Assembly (NCBI GenBank): GCA_030280995.1
Contig: JASXTE010000001.1
Span: 7,845,001 to 7,909,000 of the forward strand
Reading direction: 5' to 3'
DNA length: 64,000 nt
Origin: Hemileia vastatrix
Taxonomy: Eukaryota > Basidiomycota > Pucciniomycetes > Pucciniales > Zaghouaniaceae
A model generated the notes under the pieces. The model was given only the letters and a program-made list of their open reading frames with translations, had not been told where the DNA came from and did not search any database. Shown one piece after another: positions 33,281 to 43,752 of this stretch. A program made the translations under genes and the position numbers. The first letter of the stretch is position 1; each line of letters opens with the position of its first letter.

Positions 33281-35953
33281 ATGACTGATCAAAGTGGTTT
33301 TGCTGCACGTGAAGAAGAACTAGACTTAATTGATTATGATGAGCCTAATTCTGTAAGTTCTCCTTTAACAAGAAGAATTTCTCAAACTAATAAATCCTTG
33401 CCCCAAACAGGATGTAGAAATGGAAGAAGTAGAAATCCTAGTGGACAATACTCAGGATCAGAAGCCCAGGACAAACCCACCAGAAGAGCTTCCAAGAGGC
33501 TTCAAGATAAAAAAGATGCCGTTGTTCCAGTAGATAAAGAATCTGTCAACCCACATAAAGTAGTTAAAGACAGACAGCTTGAAACTAAAGGTAAGGGTAG
33601 ATGCCTTGGAAGAAAGGGGGAAAAGAACAGATACTTCTCTCCAAGAGAAAAGGAAACCTCTTCCTCCCAGGGATCAACAACAATTGGCTCCCCAATCCCA
33701 AGAGATGGTGGAAGTGTCCAAGTGGCAGTGGGACTGGCTCAACACACAGTGGGACTACTTGGCTCAAAACCGGCATCAGTTACCTCAGGTAGGTCCATCA
33801 AGGCCCACCCAGGTCAACCCCACTCCTCCCCACCCTTATCAAGGAGGCAAAAGAAGAAGGAAGCCCAATATGGTGATACCCAGCAAACCCTGGTACGTCC
33901 CTCTATTGATTCTCAAGTGCCTTTTCTTGTGGCTGACTCTGTTCCTTCAGGTAAATCTGGAAGGCAGGATGAAACCTTGAGACCTATAGAAGCTGGGAAT
34001 AGTTGACAGTTATCTCATGTATCCAATCCATTACTTTTAATTGCTACCTCAATGATTAATCCTGATATGGCTGTGATTGATGAAACTCTTGACCCTGAGT
34101 TCTATGAGAGTCTGGAAAGTTACTCAGTTTCCTTATTGAGAAACACTCCAGATGTAGCAAGAATTAATGATGAGCACTTGAGAGATATTATTGCCAAGCA
34201 AAATCATATAATGAACAATATGCAATTGACTCAGAGATATAATAGTTTGTTAACTGATCAGGGTTATCAAGCATAAAAAAGTGAAGCACAGAGAGTCTCT
34301 GATGAATTGTCTCATTACAAAGCAACCCATGAAAAGAAAATTGCTTTATGGCAAAATATAAAAAATGATTTGTCTAAACTAAAAGATACTGTATCTGCCT
34401 GTTGCCAGGAGGTAGAGATAGATAAGATAAATCTGAAAATATTGAGTGACCATTTGTCATCTTTTCAACATAAAAATCAATTATCTTTTGCAACTATCAA
34501 TGAAAGTTTATCTAGTCTTCCAAGAATGAAAACAAGACTAACAACCATTGAAGAAAAATTGAACTCATTGTTAAATGACCAAAAATATTCTGACATTTCT
34601 CTGAAGGAACATATAGTGCAGGATGCTCAACCAGTACCTGTGGCTAGTTCATCTAAAATAAAAATTGATCCAGAAATACCTGTTGATAACACTGAGTTTC
34701 CATCAAAAACTGATGATGCACCAGGATCTGCAACAGAAGGATTAAACAATGAGATTTCAGCACAATTAGAGAAATTACAGCTGCTTCTTACTCAGAAACA
34801 AGCTAGTACTAAGGAGACTCCTTCAAATCAAAATAATTGGCCAAAACTTGACCAGTACCCAACATTTGATGGTGATTCTTCTTCTGATTGATAACAATTT
34901 ATTTGCAGAATTGATAATTTAAAAAATTCTTACAAACTCCCAGATGAGGAAATTGTGTCCAAGTTAATTTCTTTGTTTACTAATGTTGCCCTGATGTGGT
35001 ATGAATCTGTTCTCCTGGATGGGAATGACTACTCATGGGAGGATTGGAAGATATTAATTAAAGCACAATTTGGTGGCTCCAAGTTCAGAATGGCTCAACA
35101 AAGGCAGTATGAGGAAACTAGATATAGCTCTTCTACTGATAAACCTATTGAGTTTTTAATGAAACTTGTAAAAATCTTAAGGGCAATGGACCCAAATATG
35201 GAGTTTGATTTATGGAAGGACAGGATCCTCTATAAATTACCAATGTCTCTGAGAGACTTGATTGTGGCTAGGACTGAGTTCTCCAAAGAACCCTCTTCTT
35301 TCATTAATACTTTCAATGAGATACTTCTAAACGATAAGTATGATGCAAGAAGATTCATTCCTAGGACCCCTTTGGAGAAACCCTCCACTTACCAACAAAA
35401 ACCTCTGGAAAAGGTTGGTAAACCTTCTGCCCCTGTTGCACCAAAGAAGTATGCAACAAACACTTGCTTCAAGTGCAACAAACCTTGGCAGAAAGGCCAT
35501 GTTTGTGACAAGAAGATAAATCTTGTAGAACAAACAGAGGAGCATGCTGATTACACAGTGGCACTGGATGATACATCAAGTGATTGTGCCAGCAATATTT
35601 CATATGAATCTCAACAAGAAATCTTGATGCTGGAAGAGGATATTCATTATTTAAATACTATTGACATTGATAATAATGATTTATCTACAGTGGAGGATGC
35701 TGAGATCATAAAGAACATTGAGGATAACTCAATTGTTATTGTCCCTATTAAGGCACCAGTCTTGATCAATGGAACCAGCATTGAAGTTGTTCTGGATTCT
35801 GGAGCTGGAGGAAGTGTAGTATCTGAAAGAGCACTTGCTTCAGTAGATCAAGACTATAAATCTAAACTGTTGCCTATCATTTCTGAAAATTGGAGAGGGT
35901 ATGGCTCTGTTTTGTCCCCCATTGGTAAATACAAAGCCACAGTGTTTTTTTAA
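33281..35953 (+). pseudogene. gag: gag-protease of element B, three in-frame stops
   Basis: From ATG 33281, exon 1 (24 codons) ends at 33352. A GTAAGT donor follows, and after CAG at 33410 the next exon reads DVEMEEVEI, in the frame that is conserved with C and D. This exon holds a coiled coil (NLSTHIK...LKLKVRVDALEE) and a Trp motif (VSKWQWDWLNTQWDY, near 33710). From about 33950 the other frame takes over: capsid region, zinc knuckle CFKCNKPWQKGHVC (near 35470) and protease active site LDSGAGGSVVSE (near 35795). Stops lie at 34004 (TGA), 34274 (TAA) and 34889 (TGA; Trp in element C). An additional T in the run at 35941-35947 ends this frame. The unspliced frame 33281-34006 is open throughout, so a wholly unspliced reading cannot be excluded. 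Confidence 0.8.
33353..33410 (+). other. Predicted 58-bp intron in B gag
   Basis: TCT|GTAAGTTCTCC...CCCCAAACAG|GATGTAGAAATG. Removing it keeps phase and joins exon 1 to the frame conserved in B, C and D. Element C has the same donor and acceptor with a 55-bp intron. The size is typical for fungi. Confidence 0.7.
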
Positions 35954-38900
35954 ATATAACCATGGTTTTGTAAGAGCTATTTGTGATTTTGTTGTCATGA
36001 AAAATGATAACTTGAGCAATTGGTTTATTGTAGGGAATGATATTTTAGCCAAATATGGCATAAAATTGGATCCTTCAAACCAATGTTTCACAATGGGGAT
36101 GAATGGGAAGAGAAAATTTAAAATTTCCTCCCCTAAAAAATTATTAAAACCAGAATTGAACACATGTAATTCTGTGGTTCAATATAAAGGAAGATCTACA
36201 AAGGAAATGCATGCCCTTATGTCTGAAATTGACAATTCCTCTTTTGGAGAACAACTTTCTGGTGAGGATAAAGATTCCATCATTAACTTGATAAAATCTT
36301 TTCCTATGGCCTTTGCTCATGGGTCACATGAACTGGGATTAGTTAAAGAGGAAATGAAACTTTCATTTTCTTGCCCATTAACTGATATACCACCTAGTTT
36401 AAAGAAGAAGCCTTATCCTGCTTCTCCCACAAAGAGAAAAGATATTGAAGATAATATCTCTACCCTTTTAAAAATGAATATTATTGAAAAGGTAGTTGAA
36501 ACACCTAAATATTGTGTTATCTCACCTGTCCTAATTTCTTATGAGAAAGATAAAGCCAGGTTATGTGGTGATTATAGAGCACTAAATACTTATACTGTTG
36601 ATGATATCTATCCTTTACCTAGAATCAGCTCTATACATGCTACTTTACAGGGTGCTAAATATATCAGCTGTTTGGATGGTAATAAGGGATATCACCAGGT
36701 ACCTGTTGAGAAAAATTTTCAGAACTTTCTGATGATTTCCACTCATATGGGTATTTATAAGTATATTAGGATGCCATTTGGCCCTAAAAATGCCCCTTCT
36801 GTTTTCCAAAAAGTAATGGATAACATATTCCATCAAGAGATAATTGAAGGTTGGCTGATGGTTTGTATTGATGATATCATTATATTCTCAAAAACATTTG
36901 AGGACCATCTTAAACACCTGTGTAAAGTATTCCAGAAAATGGATGAAATAAATATGACACTTGCTTTGAAGAAATGTAAATTTGGTTTCCATTCTTTAAA
37001 AGTTCTTGGTCATGTTGTTTCAGGCTTACAGATATGTGTTGACCAGAACAAAGTGGCAGCCATAAAACAGGTGAAAGCTCCTACAACAGTGAGAGAGCTC
37101 CAAAGTTTTTTGGGAATGTTTGGATACTATAGACAGTATATTAAAAATTACCAACTCATAGCTTTACCCCTTACCCAATTAACTAGAAAGGATGTTGCTT
37201 TTGTCTGGAATAGTGAAAGACAAAGAGCCTTTGACACTATGAAACACTGTTTGATGTCAGCACCAATTCTTGCTTTACCTGACTTTGATCAACCATTTGT
37301 TTTATACACTGATGCCAGTTTCATTGGTCTTGGTGCTGCCCTCCATCAAAAACAAGTGATAAATGATAAAGTTTCAGAAGTAGTAATTTGTTATATTTCA
37401 AGAACCTTGAGAAATAGTGAATTGAAATATGGTGCTACTCAATTAGAGTGTTTAGCTATAGTATGGGCTCTAGAAAAGCTTCATTATTACCTAGATGACC
37501 AGAAATTTGAACTTGTCACTGACTGCAGTGCAGTTAAATCCCTTTTAAACTTGAAAACACCTAATAGACATATGTTTAGATGGCAGCTGGCTGTTCAAGA
37601 GTACAGAGGGAGAATGACAATTATTCACAGAGCTGGTATTGGTCACTCAAATGTGGATATGTTATCAAGGTTACCCTTACCAAATGATGACTCTAATCCT
37701 GCTTATGATCCTGAGGATGAAATTATTCATATCCATGGGATATATGTGGTTGATATGGAGGAAGAGCTATTACAGCTTATTCTGGAATCATATGATAAGG
37801 ACACTGACTTGAAAAAGTTATGCACCATATTAAATGATCCAAAGAATGCTTCAATACAAGCATTAATTAAAACCCTTCCACCAAAGTACCAAAAAGCTTT
37901 GGAAAAAGGAAAATTTTCAATTGATGAAGGATACCTATATTATAGAAGAAAGTTGAGTAATGTTATTGTTATTCCTCCTTCTATGAAAGAAATCATCTTG
38001 AAAATTTGTCATGATGACATATTAGCTGGACATTTTGATCTTGACAAAACAATGATCAGAATTAAGAACACTGCTTGGTGGGCTAATATGTCTGAGGACA
38101 CAAAATTATATGTTGAATCCTGTGATTCATGCCAAAAATCAAAAAGATTAACTGGTAAAAGAGCAGGATTAATGCAACATATTGAACCTCCTGATGCTCC
38201 ATGGCAAATAATAAACATGGATTTTGTAACAGGATTACCGATTGCTGGTAAAGACAGTTATAACTCTTGTTGGGTTATTGTGGACAGATTCACAAAAATG
38301 TGTAAATTTATTCCTACCCACAAGGATGTTTCCACTAAAGAATTAGCTTTCTTATGGTGGTCTCATATGCTTTATACTGCTGGTTTTCCTAAAGCCATAA
38401 TCTCTGACAGAGACCCTAAATTTACTTCTGAACTTTGGATGTCTCTGATGGATGTTTGTGGTTGTGATCTGAAACTTTCTACTTCCCATCACCCTCAGAC
38501 TGATGGTTTAGCTGAAAGAATGATTCAGACTTTAGAGGACATGATAAGAAGATATTGTGCCTTTGGCCTTGAGTATAAAGACAATGACATATTCACTCAT
38601 GATTGGGTTACCTTACTTCCTGGGGTGGAATTTGCTTATAATAGCACTGTTCATTCTGTTACTCAAAGAAAGCCTTTTGAGCTCTGGCTTGGATATGTTC
38701 CTAATAATCCTGCCCAAATTCTCAATAACAAAATACCTAAATTGGATATACATCCTGGTGTAAAATCTTTTCTTCAAATGCAACAACTATGTAGAAATCA
38801 TGCTCAAAAATGTATTGAAAAATCATTTGAATATGAGAAGAAAAGATGGGACAAATCCCATAAAGAATACACTTTTAAAAAGGGTGATGAAGTGTTGATT

Positions 38901-39305
38901 TCTACAGTCCACTTCAACTTACAAGGTAATAACAAATTAAAAGATCCATTTGTTGGTCCTTTTGTTGTCAGAAGAATGATTGGAGATAATGCAGTTGAAG
39001 TTATTCTGTATTCCCCATATGACAGAAAACATCCTGTTTTTCCAATATCTCTTTTGAAACCTTACACATCCAATAGTGATTTATTTCCAAAAAGGAGGGG
39101 TAGACCAAAGAAAACCCCAAATGAAATCACTGAGACAGCAGAAATTGAAAAAATTTTAAATGACAGAATAGTCACTGCTGAGAAAGGTACAGAATACTTA
39201 TTGAGATTCAAGAATAAATCATCTGAATATGATTCTTGGATACCTGGGAAGGAGATATCTAATCTTCCTACTCTACTAAAAAAGTATAAAAAGAAAATAT
39301 CATAG
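35901..39305 (+). CDS. pol: pol of element B: RT, RNase H, integrase, chromodomain
   Basis: An intact open frame of 1134 codons (counted from an internal ATG; the true product would continue from Gag-protease). RT spans about residues 160-360 with the motif CIDDII where most relatives have YxDD. RNase H has TDAS, QLECLAIVWALE and TDCSAVKSL (residues ~465-560). The integrase zinc domain reads CHDDILAGHFD...CDSCQK (residues ~700-745), with core residues in NMDFVTG, SDRDPKF and DGLAERM. The tail has a chromodomain-like stretch ending SEYDSWIPGKEIS. The product would copy element RNA into DNA and insert it. The protease-RT frame change at 35941 is a single-T difference absent from C, so it is damage rather than a programmed site. 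Confidence 0.93.
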   Translation: MALFCPPLVNTKPQCFFKYNHGFVRAICDFVVMKNDNLSNWFIVGNDILAKYGIKLDPSNQCFTMGMNGKRKFKISSPKKLLKPELNTCNSVVQYKGRSTKEMHALMSEIDNSSFGEQLSGEDKDSIINLIKSFPMAFAHGSHELGLVKEEMKLSFSCPLTDIPPSLKKKPYPASPTKRKDIEDNISTLLKMNIIEKVVETPKYCVISPVLISYEKDKARLCGDYRALNTYTVDDIYPLPRISSIHATLQGAKYISCLDGNKGYHQVPVEKNFQNFLMISTHMGIYKYIRMPFGPKNAPSVFQKVMDNIFHQEIIEGWLMVCIDDIIIFSKTFEDHLKHLCKVFQKMDEINMTLALKKCKFGFHSLKVLGHVVSGLQICVDQNKVAAIKQVKAPTTVRELQSFLGMFGYYRQYIKNYQLIALPLTQLTRKDVAFVWNSERQRAFDTMKHCLMSAPILALPDFDQPFVLYTDASFIGLGAALHQKQVINDKVSEVVICYISRTLRNSELKYGATQLECLAIVWALEKLHYYLDDQKFELVTDCSAVKSLLNLKTPNRHMFRWQLAVQEYRGRMTIIHRAGIGHSNVDMLSRLPLPNDDSNPAYDPEDEIIHIHGIYVVDMEEELLQLILESYDKDTDLKKLCTILNDPKNASIQALIKTLPPKYQKALEKGKFSIDEGYLYYRRKLSNVIVIPPSMKEIILKICHDDILAGHFDLDKTMIRIKNTAWWANMSEDTKLYVESCDSCQKSKRLTGKRAGLMQHIEPPDAPWQIINMDFVTGLPIAGKDSYNSCWVIVDRFTKMCKFIPTHKDVSTKELAFLWWSHMLYTAGFPKAIISDRDPKFTSELWMSLMDVCGCDLKLSTSHHPQTDGLAERMIQTLEDMIRRYCAFGLEYKDNDIFTHDWVTLLPGVEFAYNSTVHSVTQRKPFELWLGYVPNNPAQILNNKIPKLDIHPGVKSFLQMQQLCRNHAQKCIEKSFEYEKKRWDKSHKEYTFKKGDEVLISTVHFNLQGNNKLKDPFVGPFVVRRMIGDNAVEVILYSPYDRKHPVFPISLLKPYTSNSDLFPKRRGRPKKTPNEITETAEIEKILNDRIVTAEKGTEYLLRFKNKSSEYDSWIPGKEISNLPTLLKKYKKKIS

Positions 39306-39326
39306 CATTTTTTTATTGTTTTTTTT

Positions 39327-39338
39327 AGAGTGAGGGAG
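39327..39338 (+). other. Polypurine tract of B
   Basis: AGAGTGAGGGAG immediately before the 3' LTR; near-identical tracts precede the LTRs of A, C and D. It is the expected primer for plus-strand DNA synthesis. Confidence 0.75.
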
Positions 39339-40143
39339 TGTCAGCCAGGCTACTAGACTTACCCAGTGAAATAATTAATTATTTACTGGATGAAGCCGCA
39401 CCTTATCATTTTTAATTATTATTTAATTATAATTTAGTTACATTAAAATTAGTTATAATAAATTAACTAATTACAGAATGTTAAAATTAAATTAATTAAT
39501 TAAATAAATAATTAAAATTAAAATTATAATTTTGTCCCTTATATTTTTTTCTCTAACACTGTGCTCATTTGACAGGTTGGGAAAAAATAAATACAAAGAT
39601 AAAATAAGATTTAAATATTCAAATAATATTAAATATATACAAAAAAATCAAATTTCTTATTTAGGATTGACTTTTACAGTAAATATTAAAAATATTGATG
39701 TATTTCTGACATACTCTGTAAATACATCTTTTTGACGCCTTCTTTTTAGAATAACTTTATTATTTGAAATACTCTCTCTGGAATGTTCTTTTTCTCTCTC
39801 TCTTCCTACTGTTTTTAGAATTTGATTGCCGTGCTTTGTCTCTCCTTTGCCTATAAAAGGTCTCTCTTTTTGTTGTCTTTTGATCATTCTATTTTACCAA
39901 CTCATTTTACTACAACTACAACAATTAAAACTTATTTATTATATTTTATATCCTTAGTATTTACACTATACGTAATTCTAATTATATAATCTATATAAAT
40001 TATTAAAAACTACCTCTTAAATTGAGTAAAAGAATCATCCTTGATTGAGAAAATACGTACCTAATTATTTAGAGTCAAATAAATCCTTAAAATCTTCATA
40101 TTACACTGTACCAAAGCTTCTAGACCAAAAGTGAACCTTGAAA
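39339..40143 (+). repeat. 3' LTR of element B
   Basis: 805 bp, TGTCAGCC...CCTTGAAA, with the TATA box at 39850. It represents the LTR without the MITE. The right TSD ATGAT follows at 40144. Confidence 0.95.
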
Positions 40144-40148
40144 ATGAT

Positions 40149-40335
40149 ATTATAGAATATTATATTTGTTTATGTAATACAATTTATTTAATAATAAAAT
40201 TAAGTATAATATTTTATTTCATTCACAAAACATTTATAATTTTATTTTAAATAATTTTTTGTATTTACATAAAGTTATTCCTTTAAAGTAATTTATTATA
40301 TAAATTACTGGACTCCTGAGATAGCCTGGCTGACA
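40149..40335 (-). repeat. 3' LTR of element C, proximal part
   Basis: Ends GGCTGACA at 40335. The minus-strand polypurine tract AGAGTGAGAAAG lies directly beyond it (40336-40347). Matches 61129-61314 of the other LTR. Confidence 0.92.
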
Positions 40336-40369
40336 CTTTCTCACTCTAAAAAAAACAATAAAAAATGTT

Positions 40370-43300
40370 AAGATTTTTTCTTTTTATACTTTTTTAACAG
40401 AGTAGAAAGATTTGAAATTTCCTTTCAAGGTATCCATGCATCATGTTCAGATGACTTGTTTTTATATCTCAATAAATATTAAATACCTCTTTCAGAAGTG
40501 ATAATTCTATCATTGAGAATTTTATCAATTTCTGCAGTTTCTGTGACTTCCTGTGGGTTTTTCTTAGGTCTTCCCCTTCTTTTGGGAAATAAGTCACTGT
40601 TGGAAGTATAAGGTTTAATCAAAGAAATGGGAAAAACAGAATGTTTTCTATCATATGGAGAGTACAATACTACTTCTACTGCATTATCACCAACCATTCT
40701 TTTAACAACAAATGGTCCTACAACAGGATCTTTTAATTTGTTGTTACCTTGTAAATTGAAATGGAAAGTAGATATCAACACTTCATCACCCTTGTTAAAT
40801 GTGTATTATTTATGGGATTTATCCCATCTTTTCTTTTCATATTCAAATGCTTTATCAATACAGCTTTGAGCATGTTTTCTGCATAGCTGTTGCATTTGCA
40901 TAAAAGATTTTACACCAGGGTGCAGTTCCAACTTAGGTAATTTTTTATTGAGAATTTGAGCAGGAGTATTTGGGACATAACCTAACCAAAGCTCAAAAGG
41001 CTTTTTCTCACTGACAGAATGAACAGTACTATTATATGCAAATTCAAGACCAGGCAAAGGAGTGACCCATTCATGAGTAAATCTGTCATTGTCTTTATAT
41101 TCTAAACCAAAGGCACAATACCTTCTAATCATATCTTCCAGAGTTTGAATCATCCTTTCATCTAGAGCATCCGTCTGAGGATGATGAGCTGTAGATAACT
41201 TTAACTCACAGCCACAAATATCCATTAAAGAGGTCCAAAACTCAGAGGTAAATTTTGGATCTCTATCAGAGATAATGGATTTTGGGAATCCAATAATATT
41301 AAACATGGAAGACCACCATAAGAAAGCTAATTCTTTTGTGGATACATCTTTGTGGGTTGGAATAAATTTACACATTTTTGTGAATCTATCTACTATCACC
41401 CAACAAGAGTTATAACTGTCTTTACCTGCTACAGGAATGCCAGTGACAAAATCCATGTTAATTATTTGCCAAGGAGCATTAGGTGCTTCAATATGTTGTA
41501 TTAAACCTGCTCTTTTACCTGTCAACCTTTTAGATTTTTGGCAAGAATCACAAGATTCAACATATAATTTTGTATCTTCAGACATATTAGCCCACCAAGC
41601 AGTGTTTTTGATTCTAATCAAAGTTTTTTTTTAGATTAAAATGACCAGCTAATATGTCATCATGACAAAGTTTGAGGATAGTTTCTTTCATAGAACGGGC
41701 AATTACAATTACATTTGTCAGCTTTCTTCTATAATAAATATAACCATCCTCCATAGAAAACTTTCCTTTCATCAAAGCACTTTGATATTTTGCAGGAAGA
41801 GTTTTAATCAATGCTTTAATTGAAGCATTCTTAGGATCATTTAAGATAGTAACTAATTTATTTAAATCAGAATCTTTATCATATTAATCCAGTATTAATT
41901 GTAATAACTATTCTTCCATATCAACTATAAATATACCATGGAGATGAAAAGTATCATCTTCAGGCACATAAGCAGGATTGGAGTCATTATTTGGCAGAGG
42001 CAGTCTGGACAACATGTCAACATTGAAGTGAAAATTTCCAGCTCTATGGATAATTGTCATCTGTCCTCTGTATTCTTGGACAGAAAGTTGCCACCTGAAC
42101 ATATGTCTATTAGGTGTTTTCAGGTTTAAGAGGGACTTTACAGCACTACAGTCAGTTACCAATTCAAACTTTTGGTCATCTAGATAGTAATGAAGTTTCT
42201 CAAGAGCCCAAACAACTGCTAAGCACTCTAATTGAGTGGTACCATATTTCAATTCACTATTTCTCAAGGTTCTTGAAATATAACAAATTACAACTTCTGA
42301 GGTTTTATCATTAATAATTTGTTTCTGGTGTAAGGCAGCACCCAGACCAACAAAACTAGCATCTGTATACAAGACAAATGGTTTGTTAAAGTCTGGAAGA
42401 GCTAAGATAGGGGCTGTCATTAAGCAACTTTTTAAAGTATCAAAAGCTTTTTGACAGTCACTATTCCAGATGAATGCAACATCTTTCCTAGTGAGTTTGG
42501 TAAGAGGTAAGGCTATAACCTGATAATTTTTAATATATTGCCTGTAATAGCCACACATACCCAAAAAACTTTGTATTTCTCTTACAGAGGTTGGTGCTTT
42601 CACATTTTGAATTGCAGAAACTTTGTTTTGGTCTACACAAATTTGTAGGCCTGACACAACATGGCCAAGGACTTTCAAGGATTGAAAACCAAATTTACAC
42701 TTTTTTAAGGACAAGGTCATATTGATTTCATCCATTTTTTGAAAAACTCTATTCAAGTGAACCATATGTTCATCAAAAGTTTTAGAAAAAACTATTATAT
42801 CATAAATATACACCATGAGCCATCCTTCAATGATTTCCTGATGGAAAGTGTTATCCATGACTTTTTGGAAAACTGAAGGGGAATTTTCGGGGCCAAATGG
42901 CATTCTGATATACTTATATATTCCCATATGAGTAGCTATAAGCAAAAAATTCTGAGAATTTTTCTCAACTGGAACTTGATGATACCCTTTGTTACCATCC
43001 AGACAACTAATAAATTTAGCACCTTGCAAGGTAGCATGAATTGAAGTAATTCTGGGTAACGGATAAATATCATCAACAGTATAAGTGTTTAATGCCCTTT
43101 AATCTCCACATAATCTAGCTTTATCCTTTTCATAAGAAATCAAGACTGGGGAGATGACACAATATTGGGGGGTGACATCCACTTTTTCAATAATGTTCAT
43201 TTTTAATAATGTGGCAATATTATCTTCAATATCCTTCCTTTTTGTTGGAGAAGCAGGATATGGTTTTTTCCTAAGAGTAGGAGGAATATCATTCAAGTTA

Positions 43301-43752
43301 CAGGATAAGGTAATTTTCATTTCTTCCCGAACACTTCCTAAGACATGAGAACCATGAGCAAAAGCCATAGGGAAAGAAGTAATTGAGGCAATAATAGAAT
43401 CTTTTTCTTCACTAGTTAAATGATCACCAAAAGAAGCAGTATTTATTTCATTTAATAAATCATCCATCTCAATTGTTGGTCTGCCTTTACACTGGATTAG
43501 TGAGTTACAAGACTTCAACAGATGCCCAGAAGGTTTTCTAGGGGAGGAAATTTTGAATTTTCCTTTGCCATTCAATCCCAGGGTGAAGCAATTATTTGCT
43601 GGGTCCAGTTTCACACCAAACATGGTCAAAATATCATTTCCCATAATGAACCAATTACTCAAATTATCATTTTTCATAACCACAAACTCACAAAAAAGCT
43701 CTGACAAAACCACCATTATATTTGAAAAATGTAGAGGTTTTGTATTTGCCAA
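40370..43752 (-). pseudogene. pol: pol of element C
   Basis: Minus strand, same domain order as B: RT (from ~43400), RNase H (~42350-42080), integrase (41730-40900) and chromodomain (~40560-40400). The RT motif is YIYD where YxDD is required, so the second key Asp is lost. Stops occur at about 43097 (in CGD*RAL), 41908, 41885, 40806 and 40479. An expanded A-run near 41630 shifts frame between the integrase zinc domain (HFNL) and MIRIKNTAWW. The zinc-domain cysteines (CDSCQK) and core acidic residues (NMDFVTG, SDRDPKF) are kept. Inactive. Confidence 0.92.

Larger units (their letters stand above)
31119..40143 (+). mobile_element. Element B: Ty3/gypsy chromovirus, nearly complete
   Basis: LTRs (31119-32208 and 39339-40143) flank gag-protease-RT-RNase H-integrase-chromodomain. 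The TSD is ATGAT (31114-31118 and 40144-40148); the unoccupied site reads CCATGATATTATAG near 61124. Apart from the MITE and a short extra stretch in the 5' LTR, the LTRs differ at only a few positions, so the insertion is comparatively recent. The pol frame is fully open, while gag has three in-frame stops. Confidence 0.95.

Noticed and set aside
33281..34006. 241-codon open frame taken as the complete Gag N-terminus of B
   Set aside because: Beyond codon 24 the alternative frame is the one conserved in C and D, with a coiled coil and Trp motif; the long frame is kept only as a possibility.
35901..35953. Programmed +1 frameshift between protease and RT in B and C
   Set aside because: The breaks are at different T-runs in the two copies and each is intact in the other.
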